Notes: generated by a model not told the origin, from the sequence alone. Positions 38,052 through 51,491 are shown, numbered from the stretch's first letter. The stretch is 64,000 nt of DNA from Gnetum montanum (GCA_015680685.1 MNCI01021483.1:210041-274040), one strand, 5' to 3'. Numbers and translations are program-made.

Positions 38052-41000
38052 GAGAAAAACAAAATTAGATTCATGGACATTTACATGACTTTAAATCACT
38101 TCACTTAATTTGGCTTTATCAACAATCAAATTATGGAATAGTTAAAATTAGATGGCATTAGAAGTGATAGTACCATGTTGCATCTCTAAAAGGGAACTAG
38201 GACATCTATACTCAATGGTTAAGAATGTAGCGATGAAGAAAACTAATAGAAGATCCCTTGTGATATATAATGAGTGCTCTTGTACTTCTATACGCCAATT
38301 CAATTATTGGCTAGAACTCAATGTTGTTGTATTTCCTTCTCCTCTCTAGTTCATTTAAATTTTCCATTTCTTTCTGTTTAGTTCTTATTTAGTTTATAGT
38401 TATGTTTACAAGAAATTGGTCAAGGAAAAGTGGTGGACTCACAATTGATGTTGATGTCTTACTAGTTGTTCATAATTTATGGATATTTTAGTAATAGAAT
38501 TTGTAAGGTAAATAAGGATAAGAGTTTGATAGGAATAATCCAATTGGAGATTCTTGATGGCTCAACATTAAAAGTGAGCTCAATACCAAATTTCTTATAG
38601 ATTGTGATAATTGCATTGCATAAAGCACTCGATTAGTCTTATCCTCAAGTAGCAATGATTCTATTCGTATTAATAATTAAAAAAGATAATTATTTTCTTA
38701 TTCATATTTAATTTTCTAATTTGTTTATAGTATTAATTTAAAATTTATTTTATTTTTTCTTTTATGACCCCTTGCATTTATTTCCCTTTATTTTTCTAAG
38801 TTTCTAATGATAGGATTTCATGACATTTAAAATTTTTACTTTTATCTATTGTTATTCACATTGATTAAATTATTTAAAAGAATTTTTCTAAGCCTTGGCT
38901 AGCTTATTTTTGGATGTGTGGATGACATTTTTAATTTATTTTATTACTTAAGTAATTAATTCTTTTCATTTTTATTGGAGATCAGAATTAGAAGATTTAA
39001 TCAAACCAAAAACAAAATACCCAAGATTTATACCCCAATGGCTCAAGAAATAACTCACAAATTTCACTATATTAGTGAATGTCACATGTCATGATTGGAA
39101 TTGAAATTCTTCTTCTTGTTATCAGTCACTATTATTGGAGCATTATCTTGATGAGAAGCTTTCTAGTTTTCCTACAAACATATCAATTTAGATCGTTAGG
39201 ACAATATGGGATGAGATGAAAGTTCTCTATATCAATTCCAATTACCAAAGTGATAGTTGATGATATGTCTAGCAATTTAAATGTTCAAAGACTAAATATA
39301 TTGATTCTAATCATTGGAATCCATGTAAGATTAATATCTTCAACAATGATATTGACTAATAACTTTGGAATATATGACTAGTAATATAACCTATAATTCA
39401 AAAAGGTAAATACCCAAAACAAACATGATTTAAGGCTAAATAATGTCAAATCTTCTTAAAACTTCAGCCACAATATTGAGAGACATTATAAATCATAATA
39501 AACCTTTAAAAATATATGTAAAATAAGATTTAATATAATATTCAACATGAATTCTTGACTAAAACTTCATAAAACATGTGAAAATGCCTAAGATAGATCA
39601 ACAATAACTCAACCATCTAAGGTCTCTGATCTAGAATCCAAATATTCAAAGCCATGTGATAATACTAGATCTATTAATCTTTAATTCCAGTTAGGCTTAC
39701 TACATCCAAATGCCTTTGAAATTATGAAAAGAAATAAAGAACATTAAAAAATGCCTAAAATAGGTCTCTAAAACCTTCACAAATCAATAACAAATAGCAA
39801 TTTAAATAAGAGAATTACATATCCTTCAACATGCAAAAATTTCTAGCAAAACCATTAATGAGTCCTTTCAAGAATCATAGATTCAAAACATCAAAAACAT
39901 TTAATTGAACATCTAAACTTCTAACATTCATTGAGAAAACATGAAACCAACATATGAGAATCAATTTCTTATGAAAATGTGAGATAATAATTTAGAATTG
40001 CAAGAATAATTAAGAGAAACTTAGATTTAATTATGATAAATTTATGAGAATATTGTGAGAATTGGATAAAAGAATTATGAGGAGTTGAAATCATTGTGAG
40101 AATTTCATGTTATGAGAATATGAGAAAGAAAAGAAAAATGCACACAAAAACTTAACTACTTACATACTTCTCTTCTATTCATCTTCAACTTGAAATAATT
40201 CCTCTTAATGAAGGATAGCATTCCTTATTATAATTTTTATAGATGCTTTAGTTTAAGGAGTATTACATGTATCATCATTAATACATTACAAAAGTGAAGT
40301 ATGCACATGCACTTGCAAAAAAAAAAAATATAAACTTCAAAATTTGAGAATTAAAAAACTAAATCCTAATGATTTTTATGACTTCTAACTTTTGAGAACT
40401 AAAAGCATTACATGACTTCAAATTAAAACATGACATAAAATGTAGATTTCAGAGAAAATTTGATGGTCCAAATGAGAACATATCGCACATTATCTCCAAT
40501 AATTTCTCACTATTTTTTAATCTTTCAAGATAAATATCTTAATATATTTTGTCATAGTACTTTTGTATCTCATGGTAATGCATACTTATCTAAGATAATC
40601 ATCTTGTACCCTAGTCATGAAGAAGAAACAAAATCAAGTATTATTTTTGAAAATTTTTCTATCACATTTTTCATACCTTCATTCACTAGGATCTTAATTA
40701 GGATAATTTTTTATGTGTTGCTATTGGTAACTCAACATATGTCATGGAAGCATGTTGATATCATAAGCAATTCAATTGAGAGAGAAAGAAAATATGATGG
40801 GTGCTACTACTAGAAAAATAACTAATAAGGGACCAAAGTAGAATTCTTTAAGAAAGAGTGATAAGATTAGAAGAAAAATTTCAAAGATATATGGTGTATC
40901 CTCACTACACATAAGACATGCTAGGAGTGGTTTACCATAACCATCACCTCCTAGTAGTACTTCTTAAGATGAAAAGTCTATGCTTTTTAATGCATCATAT

Positions 41001-41239
41001 CTTGTTGTAACTCATTTTCATTGACCATAAGTCAAGCCATATTTAGTCTATGTTTTATTGTTGTAAGCTAAGGGATTAGCTTAATTTAGCTATTGGAGAA
41101 TTATGTTACATCCCATGGTATTTGTTTTTGTAAGCTTAGATGCATTGACCTCTTTTTGTACACTTAAGCTTATAACTTAGGCTTATTTTGGAGTCTTCTA
41201 ACATATACCTAGTGGTGCATACTTGGTGATGCATCCTTG

Positions 41240-41263
41240 ATGGTAATACCTTGGTATTACCAT
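41240..41263. repeat. Perfect 11-bp inverted repeat with 2-bp loop
   Basis: ATGGTAATACC (41,240-41,250) and GGTATTACCAT (41,253-41,263) separated by TT. Could be a hairpin or footprint. No element boundary is evident around it. Confidence 0.7.
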
Positions 41264-41879
41264 GCTAGTGTCATCATCCATAGTACATTACTGCACCTAG
41301 TATATTAATAACTTGATATCACCTGACCTAGTTAGTTAACATCCTAGTGTTTCAACACATTGTATGTCAACATCTGTATGTCATCACAATGTTGTTGATG
41401 AATCACTTTTGTTAAAATTTTGGAAACTATAAATGTCCAAGTAAAGTTAAAATGAATCATTTATTTTTCAGTTTTTATTTATTGTAAAAAACATTTTCTC
41501 ATACCTTGGGTAAGTATGAAATCTATTTTGTTGTGTTTTGATTAACTACTTCATCATGGAGTAAGACTATGTTGGAGTGCTACCATGTTTTCTTAGTTTA
41601 AAATCATTTGATTAATGTAGAGCCATGTTTGTATAATAAATAAGTCTTAATTTTCTTTTCCAATTTTATTTTATTGAACCTTGAAGATGATATCTAATTA
41701 ATAAAATTACTTATTATATTTAAAAATTAGAATTAAATTAATTCTCTTAAATAGATTATCATAGTAATGTGGAGCTTTATGATGATTTGGCCTTTCCTGA
41801 GGAGGTTTTATCTATTTGGAATGGTCTTAGGTCATCAATGGTATGAATAAAAATATTTTATTACTTTCATAAGGTTAGT

Positions 41880-42035
41880 GATGCACTTGTCCCATAAGGG
41901 ATTATAACATGCTTTGCATGTCTGTTAGAGTTTTTATTATGCTTGCTTCATAAGAGATTATGATGTAAATGTGTGTTTTATTTCTTTTCATGTGTGAATG
42001 TTGTACTTGTCTCATAAGCGATTGCAATGAGTTTT
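41880..42035 (+). repeat. Three diverged ~60-bp tandem units
   Basis: The string CTT(G/-)T(C/-)(C/T)CATAAG.GATTAT.A(C/A)(A/T)TG recurs near 41,888, 41,946 and 42,017, each followed by a G/T-rich tail. Confidence 0.55.
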
Positions 42036-42959
42036 AACTATTATTTTATTTCTTACATTTATAAAATATATAAAAATTATCAAATTATAAAAAAACTAGT
42101 TCCTTACCTTGACAACACAGGTCCATTTAATTGTATTATATGTAATATAATATTTTTATTTAATAAATATAATGATATATACAAGTAAATATTGTAGTTT
42201 ATGTTCTTCCATATTCAGTGTTTACAATTAGTTTGCTACATGTATCATTAATAGAGATCTTGTGGCTTGGGCAATAGGGCCCCTATCACCCATAAAACAT
42301 TGAAATGCCCACCACTAATAATGGAGGATCCATAAAGTTTATAAACTATGAAAAATAAAATAGTATAATTCTAGAATAATATTGAATAAACCCAAGCTTA
42401 GAAAACCTAATGATTATCATAAATGGTTGAAATAAAAAATACCATAAATAATTAACCTCAAAATTAGGATAAAAGAAAGCTTTCAAATCCTAAATATGAG
42501 AAAAATAAGAAAACCCACTTGAACTCCTATACAAATAAAAAATAAGAATAAAAATTAAATTACCTAAGTCAAGGATTGAAGTGTAATGATTACAATTCCA
42601 TGGTTAAATGTTTCTATGAACCAAGAGCTTTTATACCAATTTGTTAAGGACTCCACTCCAAACACCTCAAATTTCTTTAGAAACTTCAAAGTTATGAATT
42701 CAAACACTTAAATAAGGAACATGATAAAATATAAACTTTTTTATTAAATACTAAAATTTAGAGTACAATGTTAGAAACAATAATCCAGAAGGATTTAAAA
42801 AAAAACCTAAGATAATCCTCACTTACAACTACTCAAGATTAAAATTACCTTAAGTGGAGCATACAACATAATGTTTTTTAGGTTGTTCAACTCTAAAAAA
42901 CATTATGTAAGTGGAGCATCATCTAGATTTTTATCATTCTAATGAAGTAGATACTCATA

Positions 42960-44099
42960 CCTCTTTGTCTCTCTAGTACTTAAAGCCTTTCTTTTCTTGA
43001 GCATGATAGCCTTCCTTTTCGTTGAGGAATTTGAATCCTTAATCATAACCTTTAATTTGTCTATGATTCTTTCTAGAGTTTGATCATATTTAGGTCCATG
43101 ATAATGCATCAAATATTTAATATTAAATAAATTGATATGAAAATATCTTTAGAAATCAACATCTCAAATGAATTATTATTGTCTTCAACTTGAAAAATAT
43201 CATTTTCTTGGCTTTTAACTTTTAGAAGTTCACTCTTATTAGTCTCTTTTTCTTGGATTCAAAAAAGATCACCAATGTTAAATTTAATATTTCTATAGTC
43301 TTCACTCTTCTTTGGAAATAATTCCTTAGCCTTCTTCATCAACCATTCTATCACTTGGATAGATAAATTTCTAACTTCATGTTCTTCACAAATTCAACAC
43401 TTAATTATGCTTCTCCATCAAAATTTTTTAGATCATCGAACATTCTCGGGCTATATACATAGTTTGCTTCAAATAATTTTTTTCAATGATGGATTCAAAT
43501 CTAGCATAGTAGGAAAACTCTACATGGGATAATAAATTCTTTCCTTTGCTATGTTGATCATCACAAAGGTATATAAGTGATTAGCTTTACAAAATAAGAA
43601 AGTCCTTTCAAATTTTTCCAAACCTATCTAAAATTAGGATCATCTACATATAACTAAGTAAATCATTGATACCTTCCACTTGTGAAGTATTAAAATTTAA
43701 AACATGCACCCTTGATATTACATCAACCACTACATTTCTCTTTTCACTCTTATACTTTGAATGGAAATTGAGCCCTTCTAATTATGCCATTCATTTTGAT
43801 GAGTGGTGGATACCCCTTATGCCCAACCATACGAATCATAAGCCTTCATACATGATCCAATCAAATTCCATAGATGAGACTAGTTGTGGCATCTAGATTG
43901 TTATGTTTTAATTGTAGTTCATAGTCTTCCCAATTGGACTAGTGGTAGCTTTGCACATATTATTTAGTCAAAAGTAAGGCATATGATAATTGATGTGACT
44001 ACAACCTTATGTTACTTTTAATGATAATAGAGAAATTAATTATTTAATCTAATTAAAAATGAAAAGTAAAGTATAAACTAGCCTATGTGTGATGATTAT
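42960..44099. other. Possible decayed minus-strand coding remnants, unassigned
   Basis: The plus strand is rich in TTCTTC and CTTCAT here, as if a Lys/Glu-rich protein were encoded on the minus strand, with many stops. I could not match it to a family with confidence. Confidence 0.3.
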
Positions 44100-46756
44100 T
44101 CATTCCTAACCTTCCGTACATGCCTTGGACTTTGTGCAACTACCACTGAGATTACCAAGCGTATCTAGGTTGATGATCCAATGTGTGCTAGAGGTGGTAC
44201 ATCCCATGGACATGGTAGCTACAAGAGCATCAGATTAGTTTTCACTTGCCATGTTGTGAACTACCTCCATTCCTCCTCAAAATCCTTGGCCTTTTCTCTT
44301 AATTCATGATAATCTATTAAAGTCTCTTAGCTAGGTTTAAAGCTACATCTCTTTGTCCATTGTAGCAAGCCTTAATTTCTTCTAGTTTTGAGTTTAGTAC
44401 TTGAAGTTTCTATAGAACATTTGTTCTATCTGCAAAATCCTTCTCATATAAAGCATAAGTCACTTCTACTTGCTATTCTAGTTCATTTTTTGGCAAATCC
44501 ACTATTAACATGGCTAGGTTAGAATAACGAAGGTTAGCTAATGCCATGTACTCCTTCAAATCCTTAATTTGCAGATCCTTATTTTTCGGTTCTGCTTGGT
44601 TGACTAGGGCATAGCTATCTAGGATGGGTTGCCAATCAGGATTCTACACTAATATGGAACTAATGCAAGCCTTTATCATCTATATTTCTTTCTCATTGAT
44701 TTGCTTTTACATTTCGATTTGGTCCCAAAAGTGCTCTTTCAACTTCTTGTGATTTTTAGCCTCATTTTTCCATGTGCTTATCTAAATTGTAGACTTTTGA
44801 TGTATGGAACATACCTCCTCCATTGATAGGGTTTAGTTTTCTCTACCTAATTTGCATATGTCTTAGTTCATCCTTACCAATTGCTCCCTCAACTAGTGGA
44901 TGCTCTCCATCAAGATGTTTTTTTGCTTTTTGATGATGGTTAGCCTTGCGTTGTTAGCAACAAGCTACTTGTCTTCATCCTGAGTAGTGATTGATTCCTT
45001 CACATGAGCATACACATGTGCTTTGGTGGTTGAGGAATTCTAGACCACTTTCTCCTTCTCCTATTTAGCTACTTTATTCTGCTCAATTGATTGGCCTAGC
45101 TAGTCTATTTGGAACTACTCCAATTGATTAGGCGCAATGAATTAGAAAGGATCCCTCTGTTTGGCTTTTAGGGTGATGAGCTCTTCTTGCAATTAGTGTA
45201 CTTCTATTTTTGCATTCTCTACCCTACTCTCTACCATGACCATTTTTTCTTTAATGGCTATGATGTTAAATTAAACTACAGTGACATCATTGGGAATGTC
45301 GAAGAGGTTTGTGACCTAGCCAACCTATAGTAATCTATCAAGAACATCCTCATGAGCCACAAGAGTCATTGAGGTTCTAACTAACATTTGTGTCTCTATA
45401 GTTTTAGTTATTTCTACCAAGGACACAATAGTTACATTAAAAGATTCTTTGTTGTGGGCTGTTATAACTTTTGGTATGGCTATCGCATCTTGGTGCTACA
45501 TGACCACATTTGTAGCATCTTCTCTAGTTTCAAGTAGTACTTGAAAATATTTAGCATTTCCAAACATCAACTATGACCACTAGACTTCTTCTCCTGATTA
45601 CAAAGAAATCTGTTCCCTTGATGGATTGATTAGAACTATGGGTTAAATGACGTCATGAATGACTCAGAAGAGGTTGGATTCATCCCTACTTCCCCAATTG
45701 ATAGTTTCAAGAATTTGCTATAGATGGCTCATTGAGGATCTATAATCCTATAGTGGTGGCGATGGGACTTGCTCCTCTTATCATTACTTTGGTTTTTGTT
45801 CTTCCACTTGCTCTAGTTCTTATTCTTTCTCTTCACCATGATCTTTCCATGGTGCTGCTAGTTTGAGCAACTTAGAAAATGAAGCATTTTTGGCCCTCTT
45901 GGGAATGTCATTAGTGTAATCCAAGATTCTATCTTGCTTGCATAGCTTCCTAATTAGGCAAGGAAATGGAAGTTTTGGCTTCCCTACCTTTCCTTTCTTG
46001 AACTGCCATTGAATCTCCATGAAATACAATTGCGCAAGGTTGACATTGTATTTGGCCATTAGGATTGCACTTCCTTTGGCTATGTAGGTTGGTATTTTGT
46101 TCAGCCCTTTAGTGGGGAAGAGATGGTATGTGCTGATTTTGAAGTAAATTCTCTCCTCTAGAGTTAGCTCATTGTATATTTTTTCTTCTTTATTATATGC
46201 CCATCCTTGTTTCTATGTCAGATCTTATGAATAGGTATGCTAATTTTGCCCCACATTGGGTATGTTCAGATATTCTGCAATGGATTTAATTGAGTAAGGA
46301 ATAGAGATTCTACCAATGTTGATGCTGGTGCCCTCCTATTTATTATGCTAGAATTGGTACATCTCACTGAGGTGTCATTCATCACTTTTGGAAAGGATGT
46401 GCCATAAAGGCGATGCCTGAAGCTAAGTTTTGAATACCTCAAAGACAAATTCCATAAATCATCCAAAGTTCATTTCCACGATGACTATGGTCAACATGGA
46501 TCATCCATAGATGGCTTGAAGGAATTATTGGAACAACATGAGGCATTTTTTCTACACTTGAGCTTGTGGTTTTGTAGCGTCTACCCTTGATTAACTATCC
46601 TATAATAGGGGCCTCTTGATGAATGCTAATTTATTATACCTTCTATTTCTCATGCTTAGTTTGCAGGCCTTGTTATCCTAGTTGAGCTTTATCATCCCTT
46701 GGGTGTTTGCTTGCCCCCTATGAAGGTCCTCCTTGTGCTTCTCTTTCTTTGGCCAT
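44100..46756 (-). pseudogene. Decayed coiled-coil protein gene, probably a retrotransposon accessory ORF
   Basis: A possible ATG at 46,756 opens MAKEREAQGG, a basic hydrophilic start like exon 1 of the opposite-strand gene elsewhere in the window. An open stretch at 46,059-45,820 contains LPFPCLIRKLCKQ followed by PKRAKNASFSKL, reminiscent of the putative plant transposon protein domains that occur as extra ORFs in plant Ty3/gypsy elements. From about 45,300 to 44,300 the minus strand reads as heptad-like, Leu/Lys/Glu-rich blocks (for example ARLTIIKKQKNILMESIH and LKEYMALANLRYSNLAM) interrupted by stops. Overall layout (basic N-terminus, conserved middle, long coiled coil) parallels the antisense gene at 61,251-56,857, but I see no direct sequence match. 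Function unknown. Confidence 0.45.
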
Positions 46757-48949
46757 TTTCAATCAATTAAGGATTTTGGGTTACTAAGGTGATTTTCATT
46801 TATCAACAATAGGTTTATACCTTACTGATTTCCTTAGTTTCATTAAGTTCTTAGTTCATGCGATTGTTGGGTTAGTAGAATTTCACAAAACAAAATTCTC
46901 CAAAAAGTGTTGACTTTATTCATAACCCTACACAATTGACTTCTTTTTCCTTATGTAGTACATATAATTACTGTTATGATTCCTTAGGGTGGTTAATTAA
47001 AGGTTTTGACATGCATACAACTGATTATTCATTAAAAAGCTAAAGTTTTTCAACATTTTTACCCTTATAATACCTTCTAGGAAATAACAAATTTTTCAAA
47101 ATTAGTACAAGCTTTTCATACAAGAATCCCCAACAAAATTGAACACTCTAGTATCAAATAGGTTTGAACACCACGAATGTCAAAGCAATATGGAGCTAGA
47201 TATTGCATATGGAAGTTGGATGCACAGAGCTCTTAGTCAAGAGAGAAAAATGCAAAAAATCCCTTATCTACAATTAATGAAATGATATCTAAAGAATCCC
47301 TAAGGCCATATTTATACTTTTTGTTGGACCCGATATTGACTCCCCTTCAATATCAATTAACCGATATCAAAGGCCTTAGACTTGCATTTCATGGAAACAC
47401 TTAGTATGGAAAATAAACCTTTTTGATTGGTTGGAAGGTTTTATGTAGAGTCCAAAGTTCTGGGATAAGTGAGAATACACATTTGGGCATTGATAATGTT
47501 GGAAAACAGAACCATAGGAATTAAAAATTTGAAAGATGCAAGAAATGGGTATTGAATCCATGATATAGAACCAATACGTTGTAAGATAAAGGAAGGTTTT
47601 GAAATTGGCATTTATGCATTTGGAAGGATCAAGATGATGTGGTTGTGTTAGAGAAGTACAAGTTACAATAGTTATACAATTGGCTCCTCCCCAAAGTAGG
47701 CTTTGGCCTTTAATTCCCTTGTATAACCACACCTAAAAATGTCCATAGGCACTAAAGGGGTTAAATGCAACACATACCTATTTAGAAAAACAAACATGTT
47801 AGAACCACAAATTTGAGAAAATAACTCTATGTTACACAAAACCACAAGTTATGATCATATGAACATTGAGATGAGTGGAGTTTAGAAAGGATTGTAGAAA
47901 TTAGAACATGAGGTGTCTTACCATAGGCATAATGAATGCTTGTGTGTTATTAATGGTTAAAGTAATCATTAGCCCTTCTTTCAAATATTTAAATAAATTC
48001 CAAACCACTTTCCAATGACATTTCATTATTTCATCCTTTGGATTTACAACCATAAGGCTACCACCATTGCAAGAACTATCATCACTTGGCATTTTAACGA
48101 AGGGAGGAGCTTATTCAAGGAACTTTTCTTTTGGTTTCTGAGGAGTTTAGGCATGGGTAACATGTCTTTCTAGTGAAATTGTAAGGTAGCGCTTATTTTA
48201 CTCTTACTCCCATTTTTTGATAGATCTACAAGAATATAATTACAACCTTAGCAACATGATAGAACATATAGAAGTGGTCAAAGAGATACCACAAGTTCTG
48301 TTGATGTCACACCCTTCACATTCCCCATTGGTTCTTCACTTTTCTATCTAGGCACAATGATTATGAGTTTATTCTTAGTTTAATGATGGAAAAGAATATC
48401 ATTATGACCATAGTAAAAACCTCTTATTAATTGGATAGATGGATGGATGACATGGCCTTACTATCTAGATAATCAATCCTTCATGATTTTGATAACATAG
48501 AGAAACCATCACCTCATTGGGCTACATATTATGATTTTATTCACAATCAAGATTACTAACAAAGGAAATATAAACAAAGTGTGGAAAAAGTTGAAAGAAA
48601 TGGGAAAATTTTATATCAAGAAATGAGAAAATGATAAAAAATGTGAAACAAAAAGATGAAAAACACTTATTAATTCTTGATTTTAGGATGGGGCATCTCC
48701 TCCATGACTAAGATTTTGGCCATGAAAAGAATTAATAAGTGGGTGGGTAGGATTCATGCATTTGTGAAATAGGATTAGACTTTCATTTTCAAGCCACTAG
48801 GTGTCTTCTCGTTTAGTGGTGGCTACATAGATGGGTTGTTACTCACACATTAGTTTATGAAACATACAGTGGGTCATAATAGGAGTTTTTTTAACTCTGG
48901 AAATGTCTAGCCTGTGACTACATCCTTTATCATGATTAGTGATGCATGG
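46757..48949. other. AT-rich sequence, no recognised gene
   Basis: The longest ORF, 118 codons at 47,732-47,376 (minus), has no recognisable domain. It may be leader or regulatory DNA of the accessory gene to its left, but nothing supports this directly. Confidence 0.4.
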
Positions 48950-50150
48950 ATTCTTCTATCTCTTCATAGTGCTAGGTCCATTGTTTCTATTAGGTGTTGA
49001 TGTAATGATGGATGTTGCCCTTTGAGTAGGATTGGAGGACATTGGATTTGAGAGGAAGGGTGTTGCACTTGATTGGCATTACACTAGGTTGGATGAGTTA
49101 AGTGTTGTGCTAACATGTGCAAACCATCCCAAAGAAAGGACGTTTTCAAGATTATGGTGGAGATCTATTGGCATTATCATTTCCATGTATGTTTGTAACA
49201 CAAGTGGCATTCTTTCATTGTTGTTGTGGTGTTGAACCTTCCTGTGTTGCTAGCTATGACATGTGATAGAGGTGAGTATGAGAATATTGAGGATATGATG
49301 GAGGGTGAAAGGTGTGAGGTGGTGATCTCATAGAAGATGTTGTAGGTTGATGATATTCAAGAGAGTGGTAGTAGTGATTTGAGGTAGAGGAAGTAGAACT
49401 AGTTGGGAAAACAGGTTATTAAACATAGTCTCTGGATGGGTCCAGCTGACAATAAGGATAGTGCTAGTTTGATGATGGCCTCTCACACAATTGTGGGTTT
49501 CTCCCCTAACTTGATGATAGTGGTTGAGGCTCGCTAAAAATCCCAATATGATAGTACAATTAGTTGTTGGACTATCTAAAATTACCTTGTGAGAAAGGTA
49601 ATTTCCTAGGAATTTTCTTTTGTAGAAACTTTGGAATCAAAGAAAAAACCTAATACTTATGTAGATGCAACATAACTGGGCAATAGCCCTTTGGATGGTC
49701 ATATTGACAAATGTCACATCCATCATCTTCTTCGATAGTTGAGTCCATGGCCTCTTCTTCTATAGTCATTTCCCATTTTTGTTGATCAATGTTCTTACTT
49801 GTATCTTGGTCCATTTTCCTCATTTTTTTATGCTCACTTTATTTTTTTTACATTACTCTCTTCTCTATAATTTCTATGCAAGTTATAAATTTTTCAATTA
49901 TCCATTCCAACATCTTATCTAGCCTTGCCTAAAGTTTAGTAATAGACTATTGCATTGAAATTTTTTTTTATGAAATCACCTCATTAAGGGTTGCCTCTTT
50001 TTCCTTTTCATAGAGATGAACCCTCTTCTTTTGAAGAGTTGGATCCCAGTGAGATTCCTCAACATTCTCTCATTTACAAATCTCTTCTTCTTCTTTTTCC
50101 ACATGCTTGATTAGCCTTTGGATATGATGGGTTCTCAATTCATATAATCA
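48950..50150 (-). pseudogene. Decayed gag fragment with zinc knuckle
   Basis: On the minus strand at 49,718-49,680 the sequence CDICQYDHPKGYC is a C-x2-C-x3-H-x4-C zinc knuckle of the variant common in plant Ty3/gypsy gag proteins. Upstream (50,150-49,720) are Glu/Lys-rich blocks (KEKEATLNEVIS, RLDKMLEWIIEKF). Downstream (about 49,560-49,000) the decayed frames are rich in Pro, His, Ser and Asn, as in gag C-termini. Several stops and frame changes. The gag of the three related elements in this window does not contain this knuckle, so this is another family. Confidence 0.55.
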
Positions 50151-50387
50151 ACCTTTTGAAACACCACAAAATTTCGAGCTTAGTACTTTTCCGACAAGAA
50201 TCGAGCTAAGTCATGATGTTCCCCCACCATGACTAAAGCTTGAGGGCCCCATAGAGAGCTTCAAGCGGAGTCAGACTCAACAAGGAGCAATTCTCTAGGA
50301 CCCGCCAACGACCACGACAACATCTTCTATCAAACATGGTAACTTCGAAGCTAAAAATACTTAGTTTTCACTAAGTATATATTCTCA

Positions 50388-50780
50388 GCGTATACGCCCC
50401 AGTTTGCATCTACAGCGTATATGCCCAGCAGGCATCCACAGCGTATATGCCCAGCGTATATGCCTAGCATTCACAGCGTATACGCTCAGCGTATACGTCT
50501 AGCGTATATGCCCAGCATACATGTCCAGCGTACACAACCTTATATGTACACCTGGCATGTACGACTGATGTATACACCCAGCAAGAAATCCTTGAAGAAG
50601 GCATGGAGACAACACTGCAGAGCAAGACTTGGTACGAGGCATCAACTCATACGAACAGAGCAACCATCAGCGTATACGCCCAGCACACCGAGCATATACG
50701 CCCAGCATATCCAGCGTATACGCCCTGCATATACGCCCAGAGTCTACGCCCATCTGATACAACGTATATGCCCAGCAGAT
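50388..50780. repeat. Palindromic GCGTATACGC array in U3
   Basis: The self-complementary decamer GCGTATACGC and one- or two-base variants (GCGTATATGC, GCATATACGC) recur about every 13-20 bp, typically as CAGCGTATACGCCCAG. Exact copies include 50,388-50,397. Because the unit is palindromic the array reads the same on both strands. It ends about 90 bp upstream of the TATA box, where enhancer or protein-binding sites would be expected. Confidence 0.85.
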
Positions 50781-50869
50781 GTAATATGTTGTACACTTGT
50801 AAATTTTATTCTTTCACACCTGGTCAATGCACCATGTGTCATCCAACCTGAGTCTAACGTCAAAAACTG

Positions 50870-50877
50870 TATAAAAA
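50870..50877 (+). promoter_or_regulatory. TATA box of the LTR promoter
   Basis: TATAAAAA, the only good TATA motif between the palindromic array and the LTR end. It would place the start of the genomic RNA near 50,900. Confidence 0.65.
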
Positions 50878-51471
50878 CCCTAATTTTTCACTAGATCAAG
50901 GTTGGCAATTTTGGACAAACCAGAGAGAAAAATAGAGATGCTAAGAACCAGAGCAAAGAACCTGGTACACTGAACTTCAACCCTATACGCTGAGCATATA
51001 GCCTCTACGCTGTGCCTACAGTTTGAACCAGCCCACAGTCATCCATGCATCCACCGGGGCTATTTGTCCACCTTGTGTGAAAACCACAATTGTGTTAGAC
51101 CGGTGCATTGTAACTCACACTTTGGAATAATATTGCTGCATTTTCTTCCTAAAATATATTACAGTTTTGCATTAATTTTTGCATGTATAATATTTACGCT
51201 CTTTTATGTTTACACTCCATTTGCATCAGTTATGTTGTTTACGCTCTATTTTACGCCTGTTACGCTGTTTACGTATAACCCAGCGTATACCACCCCAGTG
51301 TACGTTAGGGGAAATCGTTGCCTAATCTGCGTGCGGACCACTCAAGGTACTCTGCCTTCATTAATTCCAGCTTGACCTCAAGTGAAGGTAGGGTCTTTTA
51401 TGTGTGTCCAGAGATCTCCCGGTTTCTATTTCCTTCCAGCCGAAGACCGACGATTTTGGACAGTACAGAAA

Positions 51472-51491
51472 TTGGCACTAGAAGGAGCGCC
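51472..51491 (+). promoter_or_regulatory. Primer-binding site of the young element
   Basis: TTGGCACTAGAAGGAGCGCC just inside the LTR terminus GGACAGTACA. Recurs with few changes in the old element (20,595-20,576) and the TRIM-like element (beside 36,826). The priming tRNA is not assigned. Confidence 0.75.

Larger units (their letters stand above)
38052..42959. other. Long AT-rich stretch without a gene
   Basis: ORFs up to 117 codons (40,460-40,813) have no recognisable domain and AT-driven composition. Two small structures are present and listed separately: an inverted repeat at 41,240-41,263 and a short tandem repeat at 41,880-42,035. Confidence 0.5.
50214..51467 (+). repeat. 5' LTR of the young element (left edge uncertain)
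   Basis: The right edge GGACAGTACA ends in CA five bases before the PBS. The proposed left edge TGATGTTCCCCC at 50,214 is the first TG after the switch from CpG-poor to CpG-rich sequence. Only the second LTR, outside the window, can fix it. U3 contains the GCGTATACGC array and a TATA box; transcription would start near 50,900. Confidence 0.6.

Noticed and set aside
47376-47732. 118-codon minus-strand ORF
   Set aside because: No recognisable domain or conservation within the window; its length is within chance for AT-rich DNA of this size.
50388-50780. Regular short palindromic repeats resembling a CRISPR-like or satellite array
   Set aside because: Spacing is irregular, the 'spacers' are a few bases and not unique, and the array sits in the U3 of a plant LTR. 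It is a promoter-associated repeat of the element.
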